The notes beneath the pieces are model-generated. The model saw only the letters and a list, made by a program, of their open reading frames with translations. It was not told where the DNA came from and ran no database searches. A program made the position numbers and the translations under genes. Below are positions 1 to 13,900 of a stretch of 64,000 nucleotides of DNA, piece after piece (the first letter of the stretch is position 1; each line of letters opens with the position of its first letter). This DNA comes from Auanema rhodensis. Lineage: Eukaryota; Nematoda; Chromadorea; Rhabditida; Rhabditidae. The stretch lies in assembly GCA_964057225.1 (NCBI GenBank), contig OZ059895.1:16310001-16374000 (forward strand). The letters are read 5' to 3'.

Positions 1-2709
1 CTATCTCTCGCTCTCTCTTTCTCTCTCAATTTCGTTTTATTTTTTCTTCTTTATGTGCTTCACAGTTCACTTTTACCTCGTTCTGTTTTGTTACTTTGCG
101 CCTGTTCATATGCTGAATGGTGAGCAGTTCCCACGAGGATCAGTTCATCTGAGCACGTCCATGTTTCCTATCTCTTTCTCTGCTTTTGTCTTTACTCTCT
201 TCTTTCTAGCCTTCCTATCCTTCATTGTATTTTGTGAACTTTCTTCATTTTTTTTCAGTTTCTCATCATCCGTTCTCTCGTTTTCCCTTGCTTCTCTCTC
301 TCCACATTCTCAGCTGATTTCTTTTGCCTTTTTTCAAAATTTCATGGCTCTTATCACAATATGATCTCATTTTCATCTTTTCCACATCTTTCGTCTTCAC
401 TCTGTGTTATTTTCTCTTCTTTTTCACGTTCAGTGCACCTCCAGAAGGCTGTTTTTCGGTTTTAAACGACTTCGAATAGTTGTCCTTCTTGTTAGACATC
501 AACGATAATTGTGTTCTCTTCTGTCTTTGAACAATGTGCTCGATGTGCTTCGTTTTCCTCTTTTCCTCTCGCTTCATCGTTCTACAACTGCTTTTTTCAC
601 CATTTTCACGTCCCCCTTATATGTACAACGACACATTATCGTTATCGTCGTCCGTTGTTCCCTGTCGTCGTCGTCCTCCTCCTGGTAGCTGTCCGACAGC
701 CTCAGCTTCTGGCCAGACGTACACAAGCAAGCTAGCCATCTCATTCCATGCAACACGGCTCCGGACCAGGCTAGCAAGCAAGCATTCAGCTAGTCGGCAA
801 GCCCGAGTAGTCATCCAGCCATTGAGGAGAAGACCAATGGCAGGGTTAGTCAACCAGCCGACCGGCTTGAACCAGTCAGAGTATGCTGGTGGCCCTCTAG
901 CCAGGGGTGAACATGCTCATATATATACACACAAGCACATATACTCTATATATTCTCTATACATAGATAGAGAAACAAGCGCAGCTTGTTCCTTCTCTTG
1001 ATGAGGTCAGCCAGAGTAGTAAACGATCCCAACGACATCACTCAGAGATGTGCACAGCTAATTGCTCAAGAGAGCAAGTTGAGGCTGTCGTCGAAGGGAG
1101 CTTGACGATACACGAATGGCTAGGTTCCAGTTGAGACGAATCTGAACTTTATTGTTTTCTAAACTTGAATTTTATTTTTGCCCTCATCATCTACTATATC
1201 GTCTTCATATATTCCGCTTTTTTGCTCATTTCTTCAGCTCATTATGGTCGTCGTCGTCCTCTTATTGTAGTCATGAGCGTCCTTCTCAGTTCATCATCAT
1301 ACACACACACACAATTGCTTCAGATTTTCCCTGATATCGTCGTATTCGTTTGTCCGTTCGTTTTGAATGTTTTGCATGCTCGTCCTCCTTTTCCAACTCT
1401 TTTCACAATGGACTTATGAGAATTGTAACTACATGTGCATGATAGATAGATTTCTTTATCTTTTTTTTCAGTTTCACTCCTTACCTCCCTTTCTCTTTCT
1501 CTCTCTCTATCTCTCTCTATCTCCCTCTTTCTCTTTCCCTCTCTTTCTCTCTCTCTTTCTCTCTCTCTCTTTTCATTACCATCATAGTACTGTAATTTTT
1601 TGTAATTTCGTCCATGTCAGCAGTAGTGTCATTGATAATCCATTCTTATGGAACTGCTATTTTTTTTCAATTTTTCTTATTTTTGGTGTCTTCTCCTTCT
1701 CCTTCATCTTCTTCTTATTCTACTCCTCCCCCTTCGTTCGTTGCCTCCTCCCTCTCTCCCTCCATCAAGCACACAGACACAGACACACACACACACACAC
1801 ATGTACATACGACTCATCCTCTCTCTTTCTGTCTCTTTTTCTCTATATTCCTCCAAAATTTTTTCGAACTATCTATCTTTCTTGCTATCTTGTATAATAT
1901 TTCTGAAAGTCGTCGTCGTCTTCTTTCTATTATTCTTTGTATGTTTCATTAAATTTTTATAAAAAACCGCGAAGAAAAAACGAATTTTTCATTATCATCA
2001 TTTGAATGCGTGTATCTATTCCCCACTAGCCCCTCTCTTTCTCTCTCTTTCTCTCTCTCTCCCTCTCTCTCTCTCTAGCATTTCTTCTTCATATCTCTCC
2101 ATCTGTTTCTCTTTACCAGTCAATGTATATGTATGAAGAAGAGCTTTTTGATGAATCTAGGAGAGCAGAATCGTCTCTCCACCACCACAACCATCCCAAC
2201 GCCGACGACCACCTTCTCTCTGTTATAGTCCATTCCTCAGCTCCGAATACATATCTCGATCTGTGCTTGTGTGCATGGTCATGTATGTGTCTGTGTGTGT
2301 CTTGGCATTTTGGCTATATGATGAGGGCGCTCAGCATGGAACCCATTGCCTGTGTTCTTAGCTACTTTGTCAGCCAACTTGCCTAACTTTTTTCCGTCTC
2401 CACCCACTCCTTTTTCATCTCATTCTCTCCTTTTCCCCTCTTTTTATTCATTTTTCTTCAGTTTTAGACGTTATTCTTTCAACTTTTCGTCTTTTTCTTT
2501 ATCAATCTCCTGTTTCAGCGTCTTTATTCTACTCGCTACTGATTATACTTCGTCTCTCTTTCCTCTGCCTCATCATCATTTTCCGTTCGTTCCGTTTTTT
2601 CTTCGTCGTTATCGTCTTCGCCGTCTTCGTTGTCGTCGGCGCTGACGTCGACATCGTCTCGATGTCGGCATTTGTTTTTTTCTTACGTCTTAAACCATAT
2701 GTCTTTTCA
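1..2709. other. Low-complexity pyrimidine-rich DNA upstream of the LARP gene
   Basis: The + strand is dominated by T and C, with interrupted CT/CTTT tracts near 1-30, 1480-1570 and 2034-2077, a (CA)n patch near 1774-1800 and CGT/CTT triplet runs near 2600-2650. Long open frames here (for example 534-1001 and 1367-1897) encode only Ser/Phe/Leu-rich low-complexity peptides. They exist because a pyrimidine-rich strand lacks stop codons, so they are not called as genes. The segment 700-910 is richer in G and C and is followed by a TATA-like sequence near 918, so it could hold a promoter or a 5' non-coding exon. I could not define one. Confidence 0.6.
2700..2709 (+). promoter_or_regulatory. Splice acceptor at the first recognised LARP exon, possibly a trans-splice site
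   Basis: The sequence TGTCTTTTCAG ends at 2709 and is a textbook nematode 3' splice site. The following DNA changes abruptly from T-rich to GC-rich. No upstream coding exon was found. The site could accept a spliced leader, leaving a 125-nt 5' UTR before the ATG at 2835, or it could join a cis-spliced upstream exon. Confidence 0.45.
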
Positions 2710-3190
2710 GGATCCGGCAATCGCATCCGTCGCAGAATCTGCGTCAGCGACCGTTCGCCTACCGTAGCCCCCGGGCGCCACAGCCGCCGTCATCGTCGCC
2801 GGCTTTCGCCCCAGCTTGTAACCGTTCGTCGACGATGATTTCATTAGAACTGGACGATGATGCATTCTACATTTGCACAGAAGTCTCACCACGATGTTTC
2901 GTTGTTCAGAAGGTACGTCATTAGCATGTTTTTATCTTTTTATTTTTTTATTTTTTTTGTAATTTTTAAACAAAAAATCTTTTATATTCGTTATCTTTCA
3001 TTTTATTTTATGTAAAAATTGGATATATCGTTTGATTTTTGACCCTGTTTATGCGTTTATGTTATTTCTAAAAACCAAGAAGCATGTTTTGACAGATGCC
3101 TTCAGATGATACGGATTCAGCCACCTAAATTGAAGTTATTTCGTTTACTCATCTGAAACTATCGTTAGCAAGCTGCATCTCAAACCTCAT

Positions 3191-3238
<48 letters not shown>

Positions 3239-4613
3239 GATGTAACTTTAAAAGCTTCCACAACACGTAGCCTATTTATCATTTTACCTTATTATACTCG
3301 CTAATCTAAGACTTATTGCATCATTTCTCTCTTCCTCGCTCCCTCTTTCCTTGCTCCCCTCTGGCTACTAACTCACACATTTATTTTTCAAATTCTTTCT
3401 TATAACCTATAATTTTCAATCTTTCATTGATATTTGAGCGACGTTTGAAATTTTTTTTTTTGGAAAAAGAAGAAAATCAGAGAACTGAATAATGAAGAAA
3501 CTCTTGTAGCTACCATTTACAAAGATTATAGTTTCTTGAAAAGCTTGAGTCCATTTCAAAGAGTAGACGTTCAGCTGCATCAGCAGCAGTAGCAGTGGCA
3601 ACAGCAACTGCAGAAGCAGCAGCAGTAAACCAACGGAAAGAGGGGATAGTGTTGATGCTAATGGAGAATTTTTTTTGCTTATTTTGTAAATAAACATAAA
3701 AGAAAAGAAGGAGCTATTCTCTGTTCTATTTGTTACTGATGAGCTACACATATTTGAAATTTTTTGAAATTTTCTTCATAGGATATAGTCCGCTGGCCTT
3801 TTTCCTTCTGTTCCCGCCGTCTTCCTGTCCCCTCTCTCTCTTTTTCCCTCTCTTTCTCTCCCTCCCTCTCTCTCTCTCTCTCGTTCTTTTGAAAACTGTC
3901 GTCATTTCTCCATAACCATAACAATATTTTCAAGAAAAAAAAACATTTTTCTTTGAATATAATTGATTTTATCAGAACAGAAACAGCATTCAAGATGAAA
4001 ATCAAGGAATTGAGAAAAGGAACAATTAAAGCGATCAAGCTGTTTCTTTTTCCATCTGCTCCTTGTTGTATTAAACGAATCTGACTATTCTTCTTGCTAT
4101 TAATAAAACTTCAGCCTCGAACTGCTTCTCAGCTAATGCTTCTAAGCTACTGCCGTTGCCATTGCTGATGCTGCTGAAGCTGACGCTCATGAGAATGCTG
4201 ATGATATCAGATGTGATGATTCATATTGATTGTCATCAAATATGGCTGTTTCATGTGTTTTTCCATTTATGCTTTTCGACGGTTTTTTCCATTTTCGAAC
4301 CAAATCATCATCATCGTCATCCAATAAATTTTTTTTTATCTTAGCTAGTAAACGGACCTAAACGATTGAGAAATATGATGATGGCAATGAAAAGCTATGA
4401 TGATGAAGACTATACACATTCATTTCAAATCATAAAATCCATAATAGGCTTTGATGTGCTAAAGAGGGGCAATGAGAGAGTTCGCTTATTGCCCTTTTTT
4501 GGTCAAATACGAAAAGAAAGCTTATAATGAAAACCTCATGGGAAATTCAGGCGAAATCACAAAAAAATAATTTTGTCTTCAGTTTTTCGTTATTTTCCCT
4601 TCTACTACCTTCT

Positions 4614-4673
<60 letters not shown>

Positions 4674-5237
4674 CTTTCTCATCCTTTCTCCCTTCTTCCT
4701 ACTCCTCATTTCGTTGTCATCAATGTCCAATCGTCTATCGACATCGATGCTGGCAGTCGGATGCCGTCATTATGGATCAGCCATGATATAAACAGAAATA
4801 CGGAAAAAAATTTTTTTTTGAATTCAAGTGAATCAGATGTATTTGGTCTCTGTTGTGCCCTTGCTCTCCCTCTCCCTCTCTTCCTACATCTCCCTTCCTA
4901 CTCTCCTGTTCCTCCCATTTCAACCTTCCTTCCCCCCCCTCTCCTCTAATTATGTTATTTTCTTCTTTCCCGCATTTCCGTTTGGCTTTTGTCCAAAGAA
5001 AGTCATCTTACTCCAAAAGCCACAAAACATGATGAACAAGAGCTTAAGCATAAAGAGCAACTTCGTACAGCATTTGCTCTTGTTTGTTGAACATGAAAAA
5101 CAAGGAATCAAAGCTGTTTCTATGCTGCTGTTATGGCATCTACTCAGCTGTATCAGCTGTTTCTAATGTTTACAATTACATAAATAAATAAACAAATCAG
5201 TCAATAACACTTAGATAAGATCAACGATTAAGAGAGA

Positions 5238-5285
<48 letters not shown>

Positions 5286-6208
5286 GGAGAGATTGGATGA
5301 GATGATACTTCTTGATACTTTAATAACCATATAATATGGTTCAGGATATATCAAATCAAACTACATACTATTAAAATAATTTTTATATTTGAATTATACA
5401 TTTTTATTTCTTATCTAACAATCTTCTTTTGCTATCTTTATCTTTCATTTCATTGATTTTTCTTGTGTTTTTTTTATTCTGAAGATACATTCATAGAAAA
5501 ATCAGCTGATAGCATTAACTTCAATTGTTCCCTCTATGCTCTCTGACGATATTTAGTCTCTCTATTTCTCTTTCTCTCTCTCTCTCTCTCCCTCCCTATC
5601 TATCTCTTTATCTGTATATCTATCTCTTTTAAATTATTTCTTTGTCATGACGTCCGCAGAAACATTTTGGTTAAAAAGAATATAAGAAAAGGAGGGGTTG
5701 AAGAATGATGATGATATGGAAGTTATTTCGAACTCTTGGGAGAAGCCTCAGTGTATCCTTCAGATCATCTGTTCAGAAGGATAAAATTATTTTTGAAAAG
5801 CAAACCTCCCGCATGCTTAACATACGAGTGAGATTATGAGTAAGATTACCTTCTTGTTTCTATTGTCTTTTCTTCTTCCTCATCTATTTCCCTTTCTCTC
5901 TCTCTCTCTCACTTCAACTATTAGCCGATTGTCCTTTTTTCATATTTTTACAGATTAATGATGAGAATTTGGATTATTTCGAATTCTAAAAACGTAATAG
6001 GGAACTAGTCGCATTCAGCTTAGGCTCATTTCCACAGAAAAAGTTTTTGCGGCTAAAGCATTGGCGGAATAAGAAGTGTAGAGATATGTGGAAAAAAAGT
6101 TAAACAAAGGCAGAAAAAGGGAAAAGAGAGAGAAATGACGATATGAAAAAGTTTTTGCTTCACCTTCACTCCTTATTAAACCTTATATCCTCTTCCGACT
6201 AACCTCCC

Positions 6209-6253
<45 letters not shown>

Positions 6254-9200
6254 TCACATTTTCAATGTTTGGTTTTCTTGAAATCTTTCATTCTTTTTTT
6301 CTCATTTTTTCAGTCTTCTACTGCTTTTATATGCTTTCCATTTTGGGAAAAGGGAAAACTAACCTGTCAATAGACTTCTCGGAAACGAGATCAATAATTA
6401 AATGGCTTCAGAAGCCATGGATGTTCATATAGCATTACATTGCCCTCTCACTCCCCCTTTACCCCACCCTCCTTCTCACCTCTTTCTCTTTATCTCTTTC
6501 TCTCTCTCTCTCTATCTGTTCTAGTTCTCTGTATTCTATATACATATAGCTTAGACTTCTTTTAGAAATATTAAGTAAACTAGGTTTATAAAGTATACGT
6601 GACGTCATTAACTATATGTTAAATCAATTAAAAATATTTTTTTCTTGATCTGAGCTTAATTGGCTATTTGTATTCAAAACAAAGTGCATTTATCAGGTTA
6701 ATATACGATGTTATGCTTTGTCCCAACATGAAGCTCATGTGGGAAATCAATGACGTTGTTGCTTCGGCTATTACTTGTGGGATTGTCATTGTCTTTCTGA
6801 CGCCTACGCTACTTAAGCTTCACGCATGACCCATGAAATCATGCGAAATGAAAAGAAGGAAAAGCGGAAAAAGAGGATCACTATTCTGAATGATGATGAT
6901 GATGATGATGCTGCTGCTTGTGTCTACACAACTACCACGACGACATCGGCAACGATGACCATGATGAAGAGATGAAATAGAGATTGCTTGCATGGAACTA
7001 TAGCCGTTTGAAACTAAGAAGATGAATTTGGCATCCTTTTAGTGTCTTGTATTTCATCCATCCGTTTAGTTGTTCATCTGAATCTGCTGACGTTTGACGT
7101 GTTAGACGATTGGGGAGAAGAGAAAGGGATGGAAATCGTTTTTATTTTTTTGGAAATTACCATAAACACACGAGATAGAACAATGAAGACGATGTGAACA
7201 TGATGAAGCAGAATTACGAGAAGATGCTAAAAGGAAAGAGGAACAGCTCAGATGTCTACCAGATGCTTCCATGAATCTTCTGACATCTCGTGACTTCGTC
7301 ATTCTGACACGGAACAAATCTCAACAAAAGAAGTTAAGAGATTGACAATGCTGAATTAGAACAGAAGAAGAAGAAAACGAGAAGGTCATTGTGAAGTCAG
7401 TCATAAGTAAGCAGGCCAAGTTGATACAGAGTTAAACTTAGCAAAGGCTGTTATATAATGCTCTTAAAGTTCATGTGATACTAATGTATTCTGATGAAAT
7501 TTGGCATTTCTCACCTTTGTATGACAATAACACGAGCATAAGCAGCTTGCTTACAGCATGATCATTCTCGTTTATTTTAGTACATAAGCAGCATTTACGA
7601 GATGCTCTATGTGAATATATGTGAATACATCATGTTTTTACACTAATACTTCTGAATTCATGATCTGCATCTTCTTCTGCTTCTTCTTCTTCTTCTTCTT
7701 CTTCTTCTTCTCCTTCTTCTTCTTTTTCTTCTTCTTCTGCCTTTTTCTACATGACGTCATCAGCCGCCAGCAACGACTATGACCAATTGATTCTTCCAGC
7801 CGAGAGCTGAAGAACAGAAAAAGGTCTGCAATAACGGCCGGGACCATTTGGATGACTGATTCTGAATGTTCTACATGGGGTTTTGTGTCAGTTTTTTGTG
7901 TATATCGTCATCATCTTCAAAGGAAAATTGTTCTCGTCGTTTGTTGATATTGTAACTTCAAACAATGGTTGGAACATCCTTACTCTGAATGCTTTTCCCT
8001 TTTTTGGTATTGCTCTTTGTTATTTCACTTCTACCCCCCCCCCCCTCTCTCTCTTTCTCCCTTCTTACCTCCTTCTAGCTTTCTCTTCTTCAATCTCACT
8101 AAGCTTCTAGTGTATCTAAAATCTGCTCATCACTGATCTACCAAAAAAGCAAAAACGGAAAGAAACATCAAGTGAGTGAAGCTTTCTCTCCAAGCACGCT
8201 ATCTCCTTGTACCTCTACTTCTGATCCTAGTGTACTCTTTCTCTCTTACTCTCCCATGTTCATACAAACTGCTGCAAAATCTGCTAACCAATCTACATGA
8301 AGTAACAGCAGTAAAGGAACATATGACACGAAAAAAAAACCTTTTTCCCTCTCTCTCTCTCTTTCAAGAGAAAAAAAGGAAATTTAACCAAAATAGCCTA
8401 AACTAAATTTCGTTCTCATTCTATTTTAAGAGAGCAAAGTATAGAAGGCAAGTGATGGCAGTTTATGACAGAATTAGCTTTCAAATACGATGTGATTGAG
8501 TTCGTTCAGAATGAATGTCAGAACTGATGCAAGTGTGTATGTGTGTATGGCCGGTGTGAAGAAGGTTTGTTGTCAACGTTATCTGGAATGACATCATCAG
8601 CTTCATCAGTCTCTTCATCATCCAGACATCCGATTTGAATAAAAAAAATGCAAAGAAAAGAAAGGAAATAAGAGATTTTTCTTTCTCTCTTTATGCCATT
8701 GTTCTCTTTAATATTTCAAGTATTTCCAGTGTGTTTATCTATGAAAACTAGACGATCAAATATATTTTGATGATGAAGTAGAATATATGAAATAAAGTAT
8801 AAATAGCCTATAGTTATGATATAGATTATCTATGAAAATATTTTGAATTTCATTGTAGAAACATCAATTTCTTTCTTTTTTTTTCTTTTTTTTTTGGAAA
8901 ATGAGAACAAGTGACTGATGGTTGTTTAGTAATAGTTGAGGCAGATCAGGAAAAAAATCAACTAGAAGGTCACAAAGCTGAATAATATCATTTTCCAATG
9001 ACCTAAGCAGATATAGAAGTGGAGGGGGAACGTTCCCTTCTCTCAGGGCTGCACCACATGCATTTGCCTCCCCCCCCCTCACCTCCCCCAATGAAGGTGG
9101 GAGCAGAAGCACCGGAGGTGGGGACCGAACGGCAAGCCAACAACACATATTTGAATGATGAAAACGATTAAAATACTCTGTATTTTCTTCTTAATTTCTC

Positions 9201-9341
9201 ATTTGACTTTTCGTTTTTTTGAGAATTGAACTAGATTAGAAGCATATCGAGATGAGTAATTAATGCCAAATGTGTCAGTCATTTTCTTAGAAAATGACCT
9301 GAAAATAATGGATGAAAGTGACAAGAAAACTAAATATTTTA

Positions 9342-9431
<90 letters not shown>

Positions 9432-10879
9432 AGCATATTGTTCTTATTCAGCTGTTTCTGACTGCTGCAGCCTGTTTAATGAAACCTTAAAGTTAAAACA
9501 AACTTAAGCTCCAAACTATATATAGTTATATATATATATATATATATTCTATAGATATATAGTATAATATAATATTTATATTAGTTAACTATATACATAT
9601 AAATTATGTTTTATGTTGTTTAACTATAGAAAGTATTCTTTAACGTGTAGTATATGCACCACAGCTCAACCTATTGATCATGAAAAGAAGAAAAGTTAAA
9701 AGGGAACAGAGAAAGAAGGGAACGAGCAAGAATACAAAAAAAAAGAAAAAAAAACGAAATGTACAACTTCAATTGAATGAAAATGAATTATGAATATGAA
9801 TTAGAAATGCGCTAAAAAGAAATAAATGAATAGCAACCGATAAGCATCTATACAAAAGCTCAAAATGATTATGATATATGAGCTTCATATGCTGATCTCG
9901 TGTGCTTTCACGCGAACTTTTTTTTACGTGAAATCTAACATATGCTAATTAGTATTTTCTCTCTCTCTATACATCTCCCTATATATCTCTCTATATATAT
10001 ATCTCTATATATATCTCTCTAACTTTTTCTCTTATAAGACTTGTATAAGATGTGAAGAAGAGCCGAAGGTTAGGATGAAGCAACAAACAAACAAAATTGT
10101 TTTATTCTGTTGACGTTGGTCAACAAGTAAATTCATCAATTTTGATTTTCATTTCGACTCGTCATCATCGTCGTCGTCGTTGTCGTCGTTGCTTGTCCAT
10201 CGTCGTCAATCTTATGCTCGTCATCAATATGTGCTAAGAAGACTATTTTTGGATGAAAATTTGCAATTTTTTCGCAATATGAAAAGATTTTGAAGAATAC
10301 ATTTTCAGAATATTCGTCTTAAATATCTTTTCATCACCCTCATAGTCTCCCACGCATCATCATCATCATCATCAGCATCAGCAGCAGCATCATCAAGATG
10401 TTAGTTGATGCTGCCTTAACTATATTTTAAGAAATAATTTCTTAATTATGAGAATATTTTGACAAGAATAGGAATATATCTATCTATCTAGTCATGTACT
10501 TTGATTTGATTTACAAGAACATTATTGAAAAATGCATTTAAGTTAGTTAATGTACAGGATGTTGTGAAAGAAGATGACATGCTCACAAACACAACATGAT
10601 ACAACTTGGAATACGGTGATTGGAGCTTGATTACAAGATATTCTGAAGAGCTTAGTAATCTAGAATTGGCTTCAGTTGTATTCATTTCGAATCTTTGCTT
10701 AAAGATTTTAGATAATGCAATATCTTTAAGTTTGTTTATCTCATCTCAAAGCCATACATAGGAGATGATTTAATCTAATTATTCTAATTTTTATTTATTT
10801 CGAGCATATTTCGGCAATTTTACATCAAAGCTGATTGATCTTCTGCTTCACCCCTACACATCTACAACCTCATCACCCC

Positions 10880-10934
<55 letters not shown>

Positions 10935-13900
10935 GGAATTATAACAGGAAGAGAATACATCCCATATAAGCAATATCATCTAAGGAGGTATTGAAGAAGG
11001 ACAGATGAAGAAGCAAAATGATGAAAACAGATTCAGAGTCAGTAAGAACAGGAAAATTCAGAAAACATGAGACGGAAAACAAAAAAAAATTCAAAATCGT
11101 TTACCACTATATACGAAACAGTCGGTCATAAGATTTTAGGGAATATAATTACAGAAAGAAAGAGATAGAGAGGGAGGGAGGGAGGGAGAGAGATAGGAAG
11201 GGAGGGGGGAGATTTTATTCTCTCAGAAGGGAATCATTAACAGATTCTAACTATATGACATTACTTTTACTTGCTTGAACGGGAAATGAAATTCAGTCAT
11301 CCATACTAATTCATCTTCTTCTTCTAAAATCCATATAATGCTTCCTCATACACACACAGACACACAATATCTCATCTAATTAGCTTTAGATATTGAAATC
11401 TTAACTTTATACGATATAGTTAATGAAAATTGAAGAATTGATGTATTTATTTAACTACAATTATACAATTTTATCTGTTGCTTTCCTCCCACTCTCTCTC
11501 TCCTTGTTCTTCCTTCTCTCTCTCTTTATTTCTCTCTATCTCTCTCTTTCTCTCTCTCTCCCCCTCTCTCTTACTCTTTCTCTTCTTCCTCTTTAAATAA
11601 AATCTCTCTCAACCACCCATCTCTCTCACTTTTTTTATGAAACATGTTGATCAAAAATTATATTTTTTAATATAATTCTTTATAATGATGATGATTATGA
11701 GAAAGATATGACACATGACTAGAATATTAATATTTTTTTTCTATTTAAACAGCTTTTATCCATCTTTATTCATAAAGTTTAATGAACTGAACCAATTTTG
11801 AACAGCATTCTTCTTCACCTTCTGCCCCTTCTGTAAACAAGTATTTGCTTCAACAAAAAGAATGACCAAAAGGCTTTTTTTCTTCTAATTCAAGAGGAAT
11901 ATAGAGCTTGTGCGAAGAGGGAGAGAAAAGCCAGTGTGACTGCTGCCGAAGAAGAGTAGGATTGAGGGGGAGAATAGCGAAGCTCTGGCGTTGAGGGGGA
12001 GGGGAAGGCGAAGAGGGTGTCAGAAGAAGGGACTAACTTTCTCTTAATTTTATAATATGTTTTATTATTATTATTATTATTTCTTTTCAGGCTATTCAAA
12101 TTGATCGTACGCAAATTGAACGAGTTGTAGGAGGTGATTTGGAAAAAACGTCATTAGCTAGTGCACCACCACCGCCCCTACTACCTTATTGGTTCGTTAT
12201 CAACAACTTTACAGCTTATTCAGCTTGATAAACAACTTTATTGAGCATTGTAAAGCATTCTTTATAGGTTCACAGAAGAATGTAGGAATAATCTGGTTAA
12301 CTGTGATATTGGTACAGGTTTGGCTGTACCTGTTAATCAAGCACCTCCACCTCCCTCTACACCATCACCTGCACCACCGCCATGTATGACGTTAGAAGAG
12401 CGGAAAAAACAGCTCAAAGCTCAATTAGAATATTATTTCTCAAGGTATAGTGAGCATTTAGTCAAGTTTTTACATGTCTATTCCCGTACTTTTGAGCATT
12501 TCTCACCCAAATGCTGTGTTTACCATGTTGTGCTCCTGCTTTCAATCCTTTTTTTTGGCTCAGAACTTTGAGATTTTACTGAAAGTACGACATGCTTAAG
12601 CCGGAATACGTACACATAGCAGGGCAAACGGAATTATTCCGGACCAGCTTGTATTCAAAGCTCGGGACCAGACTAACAATTGCATCTTGTTATATAACTA
12701 GTGGGGGGAAAGCCAGAGGTTTTCTGCACCGGCTCAACCAACCAGAGGTTTTCTGCACCGACTCAACCTAAAACGACTAACTTGAGAGCATATGTTTCAA
12801 AGTGGGTAGATTCTAAAACAAATTTTCTTTGATTTTCCTTCAAGTTATATCTCTAATCTCCAAATTCCAATAGCTTATCCCGGATTGGAGATGAGATACA
12901 AGAGAAATAATGAAAATCCCTGTGGTACATGCACATGTCTTTGAGAATTTAACTAATTATTTTACATTTTAATATTATTATAATTTTCAGAGAGAACTTA
13001 GTTAATGACAAATATTTACGTTGTCAAATGGATCAAGATCAATATGTCCTAATTTCAATTGTGGCAGGTTTTAGAAAAGTAGTTCGTCTAACTGATGATT
13101 ATGATTTAATTGTTCAAGTTCTTAAAGGTAATATAGTAACTATTCGTATATAAACTCAAGTTTTTAGAATCAAATCAGCTTGAAGTTGATGAACGAGGTG
13201 AGAAGGTTCGTCCGTTAAGTAGACGATGTACTCTGATACTTCGCGAAATTGGTGAAAATCATCGTGAAGTATGTTTTCTATATACTATACTATATGGTAA
13301 TTCTTAATATATTTAGGATGTAGAGAAGATGCTGCTTGATGGTCCACCATATTTGGAATTGAAATATGGCTTAAACAACAGTTGGTACGTCACTTATAAG
13401 GACGAAGAAACAACTCAATTGGCTTACCTTCATTTGCAAAATCTTGATTGTACATACAATAATCGGCCAGTTTGTGTAAGTTTTTACCTTTTCTTGCAAC
13501 TTTATTCAGCAATTTATGAAAATGCTTCAATTGTACTCTGATTGACGCATTCCGTTTGTCTTTCTCTCTCACACACTTCTCTATCTCTTTTATGTTATCA
13601 TTACACAAAGTTGAAACTGCTGACGCATCTTGAATAAGAACTAGACGAGAAACACATCTTACATGTCCGTTGTGGTCTAGTGGTTAGGATTTATGGCTCT
13701 CACCCATAAGGCCGGGGTTCGATTCCCCGCAACGGAATAAATTTTTGCAATTTTAAAGTTTTAAATATTCAGCTTAAAGTTGTCATAACTAAAGCAAATA
13801 TCAAACTCACCTCCTTATAACCATAAATGCAACCGATTTCAATGAAATAATAGTTTAAAATAACATTTTGACGTGGAACTCACGTGAAATCCTTAAATGC

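Larger units (their letters stand above)
2913..12090 (+). other. Long first intron of the LARP gene
   Basis: About 9.2 kb lie between the GTACGT donor at 2913 and the TTCTTTTCAG acceptor ending at 12090, against 40-75 nt for most introns here. It is filled with (CT)n, (GA)n, (TTC)n, (GAT)n and (TA)n tracts and T-rich DNA. The phase-0 junction joins the GC-rich exon at 2710-2912 to the exon at 12091 without breaking the frame. I see no convincing gene inside it on either strand. Confidence 0.55.

Noticed and set aside
53-2645. Many + strand open frames of 60-176 codons rich in Ser, Phe and Leu
   Set aside because: They follow CT-rich low-complexity DNA, overlap in several frames at once and match no protein family. 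The pyrimidine bias removes stop codons.
7638-7847. Minus-strand lysine-rich ORF
   Set aside because: It is a translation of the (TTC)n repeat.
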